Assembly: GCA_028278465.1 (NCBI GenBank) | Contig: JANQEF010000122.1 | Span: forward strand, 1 to 5,579 | DNA length: 5,579 nucleotides | Reading direction: 5' to 3' | From: Dehalococcoidia bacterium | Lineage (GTDB): Bacteria; Chloroflexota; Dehalococcoidia; Lucifugimonadales; Lucifugimonadaceae | Shown: positions 3,107 through 5,579 of the stretch, piece by piece | Layout of the letters: each line of letters starts with the position of its first letter | How positions within the stretch are numbered: the stretch's first letter is position 1 | Position numbers and translations under genes: made by a program | The notes under the pieces: model-generated | Told to the model about the DNA's origin: nothing | Databases searched by the model: none | The model's input: only the letters and a program-made list of their open reading frames with translations

Positions 3107-5579
3107 ATGAACGGACTTGCGAGAAAACACCGGTTCCTCGATGCGAAACGGCGTCGTGGAGACCGATTCCTGGTGTTCGGCGCGCCGCTGCTGCTGATCG
3201 CCTACTACGTCGCGTTCCTCGTTGTCGCCGATCTTGCGGGCGGCCATCCGACGGTCAGGGCCGCTATTTCGCCCGTCCCGTTCACTCACGAGATCATCGA
3301 CCCTGCAGGCTCCGCGCCGACGAATATGCACACCAAGACGGTTGGTGACATCGACGGTGACGGCTATCCGGATGTGATCGCTGGCGGCGCCGGCGGACAC
3401 AACAACGCAAGTGAGACGAGTGGTCTCTTCTGGTACCGGAACCCCGAGTGGACCAAGTTCACCGTGGTTCCCGATGACGATTCCAGCACCGGGTTCAGCA
3501 CCGACATGCAGTCCGGCGACGTTGACGGCGACGGCGATATCGACATCATCATCCCTCGTGCCGGCGCCTTCGGGTTCAAGGGCGTTAGCCTCAGCTGGTT
3601 CGAAAATCCGCTGCTTCCAGCGGGCGATCCCACCACAGATCCGTGGGTGGAGCATGACCTCGGCAGCCTGTACCCCGGCAACACGGGGGCTCACGACGTT
3701 GAACTCGCCGACCTGAACAACGACAACCTGATGGACATCGTGATCCGGTTCAGAGAGGTGCACACCTTTGTTCAGATAGACGCCTCTGCTGATCAGTGGA
3801 TCAAGACGAGGATCGACACCAGGCACGATGAGGGCCTCTCGCTCGGTGACCTGGACAACGATGGTGACGCCGACATAGCCACGAACGGCTACTGGCTGGA
3901 GAACCCCTTCATCCCGAACGGCGCGGCGGCGATGGAGACCACCTGGACCGAGCACACCATCGACGCCACCAGATCTATCGACTCGAAGACGTTCGTCGCA
4001 GACATCAACCAGGACAACCAGCTTGACGTGCTGCTGAACACGTCGGAGGCGCCGGGTGGCGAACTGGCCTGGTATGAGCCATCGAACCCCAGCGATCCAA
4101 CGGTCGGGCCGTGGATTAAGCACTCAATCGGCTTCCTCGACTACGACCACACTCTGCAGGTCGGTGACGTGGACCTGGACGGCGACTTCGATGTGTTGGC
4201 CGCCGAGATGCACCAGTCGCAAGGCGACGACAACGTAGTGATCTACTACAACCTGGACGGCGCCGGCACTTCGTGGGACTTCCAGGTGGTCGACACGAAC
4301 GGTTCGCACAACATGCGGATGATCGACTTCGACCTGGACGGCGACCTCGACCTGATGGGCGCCAACTGGAGCGGCGGTCCGCTCTCGCTGTGGCGAAACG
4401 AGCTCGGCCCTCTCACCGGCTGGTCCCGTCACTCGGTCGACTCTAACCGTCCATGGCGCGGCGTGCTGATGGACTTCGGCGACTTCGACGGCGACGGCCT
4501 GAAGGACATCGCTACAGGCGGCTGGTGGTACGAGAACCCCGGCACCCCCGGCGGCAACTGGACGCGCAACACTATCGGCACCCCGCTCAACAACGTTGCA
4601 ATCGTGCACGACTTCGACGGCGACAACGACCTCGACATCTTCGGCACGCAGGGGCAGGGATCCGCGGACAACTCCAGCCTGGCCTGGGCGGAGAACGACG
4701 GCGCCGGCAACTTCACCGTCCACACCAACATCCCGACCCCCCTCGGCGACTTCCTGCAGGGCATCACTCTCGGCCCGATCACGAGCGCCCAGACTGAGAT
4801 CTATCTCTCGTGGCACGACCAGAACCCGAACATCGACCGGCTCATAGTTCCAGCCGATCCTGTGAACACCACGTGGACGCTCGAAGTGGGAGCGTCTGCG
4901 ACGCAGGAAGAGGACCTGAGCCACGGCGATATCGACAACGACACAGACCTTGACATCCTGCTCGGCACCCGCTGGCTGGAGAACACGGGGAGCGGCTTCA
5001 TGGCCCACGATCTGTTCTCACCGCTCGGCAAGCCCGACCGCAACGAGCTCGCAGACATCAACGGCGACAACAAGCTCGACGCGGTGATCGGCTATGAGGC
5101 GATCAGCACGAACGGCAAACTTGCCTGGTACGAACAGGGCGCGACGCCGACCGGCCTGTGGACCGAGCATGTGATCGCAACGATCATTGGGCCGATGAGC
5201 CTGGATGTCCGCGACATGGACAACGACGGCGACCTTGACGTGGTTGTGGGCGAGCATAACTTCTCGAACCCGTCGGCTGCGCGGCTATTCGTGTACGAAA
5301 ACGCGGACGGTGTTGGTGGCAGCTGGACAGAGAGACTCGTGCACACAGGTGACGAGCACCACGACGGCGCGAGAACCGTCGACATAGACAACGACGGCGA
5401 CTACGACATCGCTTCGATCGGCTGGTTCGACAGTCCCGGCGGCGTCTTCCTGTACGAAAACACGGGCAGCGCGCCCGGACAGCCGAACGCGGTGCCGGAC
5501 AGCTACTCGGTGCTCAAGAACACTACTCTGAACCAGCCTGCGCCCGGAATTCTCGGCAACGACGTCATGCCGGGTGGCG
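3107..5579 (+). CDS. Large FG-GAP/VCBS beta-propeller surface protein (runs off right edge)
   Basis: An open frame of 824 codons continues past the window end, so the C-terminus is missing. A basic N-terminus (AKRRRGDR, 13-20) precedes a hydrophobic segment at 21-43 (FLVFGAPLLLIAYYVAFLVV), a signal peptide or membrane anchor without an obvious AxA cleavage site. Residues about 55-790 are tandem FG-GAP/VCBS repeats. Each unit has a calcium-loop motif of type DxDxDGxxD, then an aromatic strand (LxWYENP type), then a WTxHxI-type strand. Calcium motifs start at residues 81, 138, 202, 248, 299, 354, 407, 459, 502, 608, 650, 703 and 759. Such repeats form seven-bladed propellers in integrin-alpha-like and bacterial surface proteins, and bind calcium. 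Residues 793-824 (AVPDSYSVLKNTTLNQPAPG, then ILGND) match the start of a bacterial Ig/cadherin-like domain common in large adhesins. The likely location is outside the membrane; ligand and role are unknown. It follows glmS on the same strand but with its own strong ribosome binding site. No catalytic domain is visible. Confidence 0.93.
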   Translation, partial: MNGLARKHRFLDAKRRRGDRFLVFGAPLLLIAYYVAFLVVADLAGGHPTVRAAISPVPFTHEIIDPAGSAPTNMHTKTVGDIDGDGYPDVIAGGAGGHNNASETSGLFWYRNPEWTKFTVVPDDDSSTGFSTDMQSGDVDGDGDIDIIIPRAGAFGFKGVSLSWFENPLLPAGDPTTDPWVEHDLGSLYPGNTGAHDVELADLNNDNLMDIVIRFREVHTFVQIDASADQWIKTRIDTRHDEGLSLGDLDNDGDADIATNGYWLENPFIPNGAAAMETTWTEHTIDATRSIDSKTFVADINQDNQLDVLLNTSEAPGGELAWYEPSNPSDPTVGPWIKHSIGFLDYDHTLQVGDVDLDGDFDVLAAEMHQSQGDDNVVIYYNLDGAGTSWDFQVVDTNGSHNMRMIDFDLDGDLDLMGANWSGGPLSLWRNELGPLTGWSRHSVDSNRPWRGVLMDFGDFDGDGLKDIATGGWWYENPGTPGGNWTRNTIGTPLNNVAIVHDFDGDNDLDIFGTQGQGSADNSSLAWAENDGAGNFTVHTNIPTPLGDFLQGITLGPITSAQTEIYLSWHDQNPNIDRLIVPADPVNTTWTLEVGASATQEEDLSHGDIDNDTDLDILLGTRWLENTGSGFMAHDLFSPLGKPDRNELADINGDNKLDAVIGYEAISTNGKLAWYEQGATPTGLWTEHVIATIIGPMSLDVRDMDNDGDLDVVVGEHNFSNPSAARLFVYENADGVGGSWTERLVHTGDEHHDGARTVDIDNDGDYDIASIGWFDSPGGVFLYENTGSAPGQPNAVPDSYSVLKNTTLNQPAPGILGNDVMPGG
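3167..3235 (+). other. Signal peptide or membrane anchor segment of the FG-GAP protein
   Basis: These bases encode residues 21-43, an uninterrupted hydrophobic stretch of about 23 residues after a cluster of Lys and Arg. The positive-inside rule puts the N-terminus in the cytoplasm and the rest outside. The 20-residue n-region is long for a normal signal peptide, and no typical small-x-small cleavage site is obvious (ADLAGG at 41-46 is the best candidate), so a retained anchor is possible. Confidence 0.7.
3347..5407 (+). repeat. Tandem FG-GAP repeat array (13 calcium-loop motifs)
   Basis: The array is bounded by the first and last DxDxDG-type motifs. Spacing between motif starts is 57, 64, 46, 51, 55, 53, 52, 43, 106, 42, 53 and 56 residues. 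The 106-residue step hides one degenerate unit (around residues 552-574, GITLGPITSAQTEIYLSW) lacking the aspartates. Repeats are diverged at the DNA level: the longest identity I noticed is GACCTGGACGGCGAC at 4172-4186 and 4331-4345, so the array looks old instead of freshly duplicated. Confidence 0.88.
5483..5579 (+). other. Start of a bacterial Ig/cadherin-like domain (partial)
   Basis: Residues 793-824 read PNAVPDSYSVLKNTTLNQPA followed by PGILGNDV. The pattern P-x-A-x-x-D-x-Y-(11-12)-L-(5)-G-(I/V)-L-x-N-D is the hallmark of the first strands of Big/cadherin-like domains found after propellers in large secreted adhesins. The domain is cut by the window edge. Confidence 0.75.

Noticed and set aside
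2901..3110. A 69-codon plus-strand frame upstream of the FG-GAP gene
   Set aside because: It crosses the AT-rich promoter-like region and the strong ribosome binding site, lacks its own good Shine-Dalgarno sequence and shows no recognisable domain.
2882..4123. A 413-codon open frame on the minus strand opposite the FG-GAP gene
   Set aside because: It lies antisense to the clear repeat protein. The Asp/Gly-rich codons (GAC, GGC, GAT) read backwards as Val, Ala and Ile and rarely give stops. Its translation is Val/Arg-rich without domain logic.
4124..5008. A 294-codon minus-strand frame with repeated Val-rich motifs
   Set aside because: It is the antisense image of the propeller calcium loops (repeats such as VAVEV mirror the DxDxDG codons), so the apparent repeats are inherited from the real gene.

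Overview
The window is GC-rich bacterial DNA with three genes, two of which run off the ends. Very few non-coding bases, purine-rich ribosome binding sites and a typical bacterial GlmS all point to a bacterium. The phylum cannot be fixed from this sequence. The general look (high GC, a giant FG-GAP surface protein, a TTG start) would suit a Chloroflexota-like or similar free-living lineage, but that is a guess.

Layout. (1) Positions 1-727, minus strand: the first 242 residues of a protein with a low-complexity N-terminus, a TPR-like helical segment and the start of a membrane segment at the window edge. (2) Positions 728-971: a divergent intergenic region. It holds a 14-bp perfect palindrome touching the minus-strand start codon, an inverted repeat GTAAAC-N12-GTTTAC, two tRNA-like fragments in opposite orientations, and repeated CAGGG / CCCTG elements, the last of which overlaps the glmS ribosome binding site. 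(3) Positions 972-2825, plus strand: complete glmS, glucosamine-6-phosphate synthase, with all the catalytic residues I checked and a TTG start forced by the catalytic N-terminal cysteine. (4) Positions 2826-3106: intergenic, with an AT-richer stretch and a strong Shine-Dalgarno sequence. (5) Positions 3107-5579, plus strand: the first 824 residues of a large exported or membrane-anchored FG-GAP/VCBS beta-propeller protein with 13 calcium-loop motifs, entering a bacterial Ig/cadherin-like domain at the window edge.

Working together. GlmS makes glucosamine-6-phosphate, the entry point to UDP-GlcNAc and so to peptidoglycan and surface glycans. The FG-GAP protein is probably a cell-surface protein. 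The two share a strand, but 281 bp and a separate strong ribosome binding site lie between them, so they are probably separate transcription units. The minus-strand gene is divergent from glmS. I see no mobile element, CRISPR array, toxin-antitoxin pair or defence system. The most interesting material is the glmS leader region and the architecture of the propeller protein.
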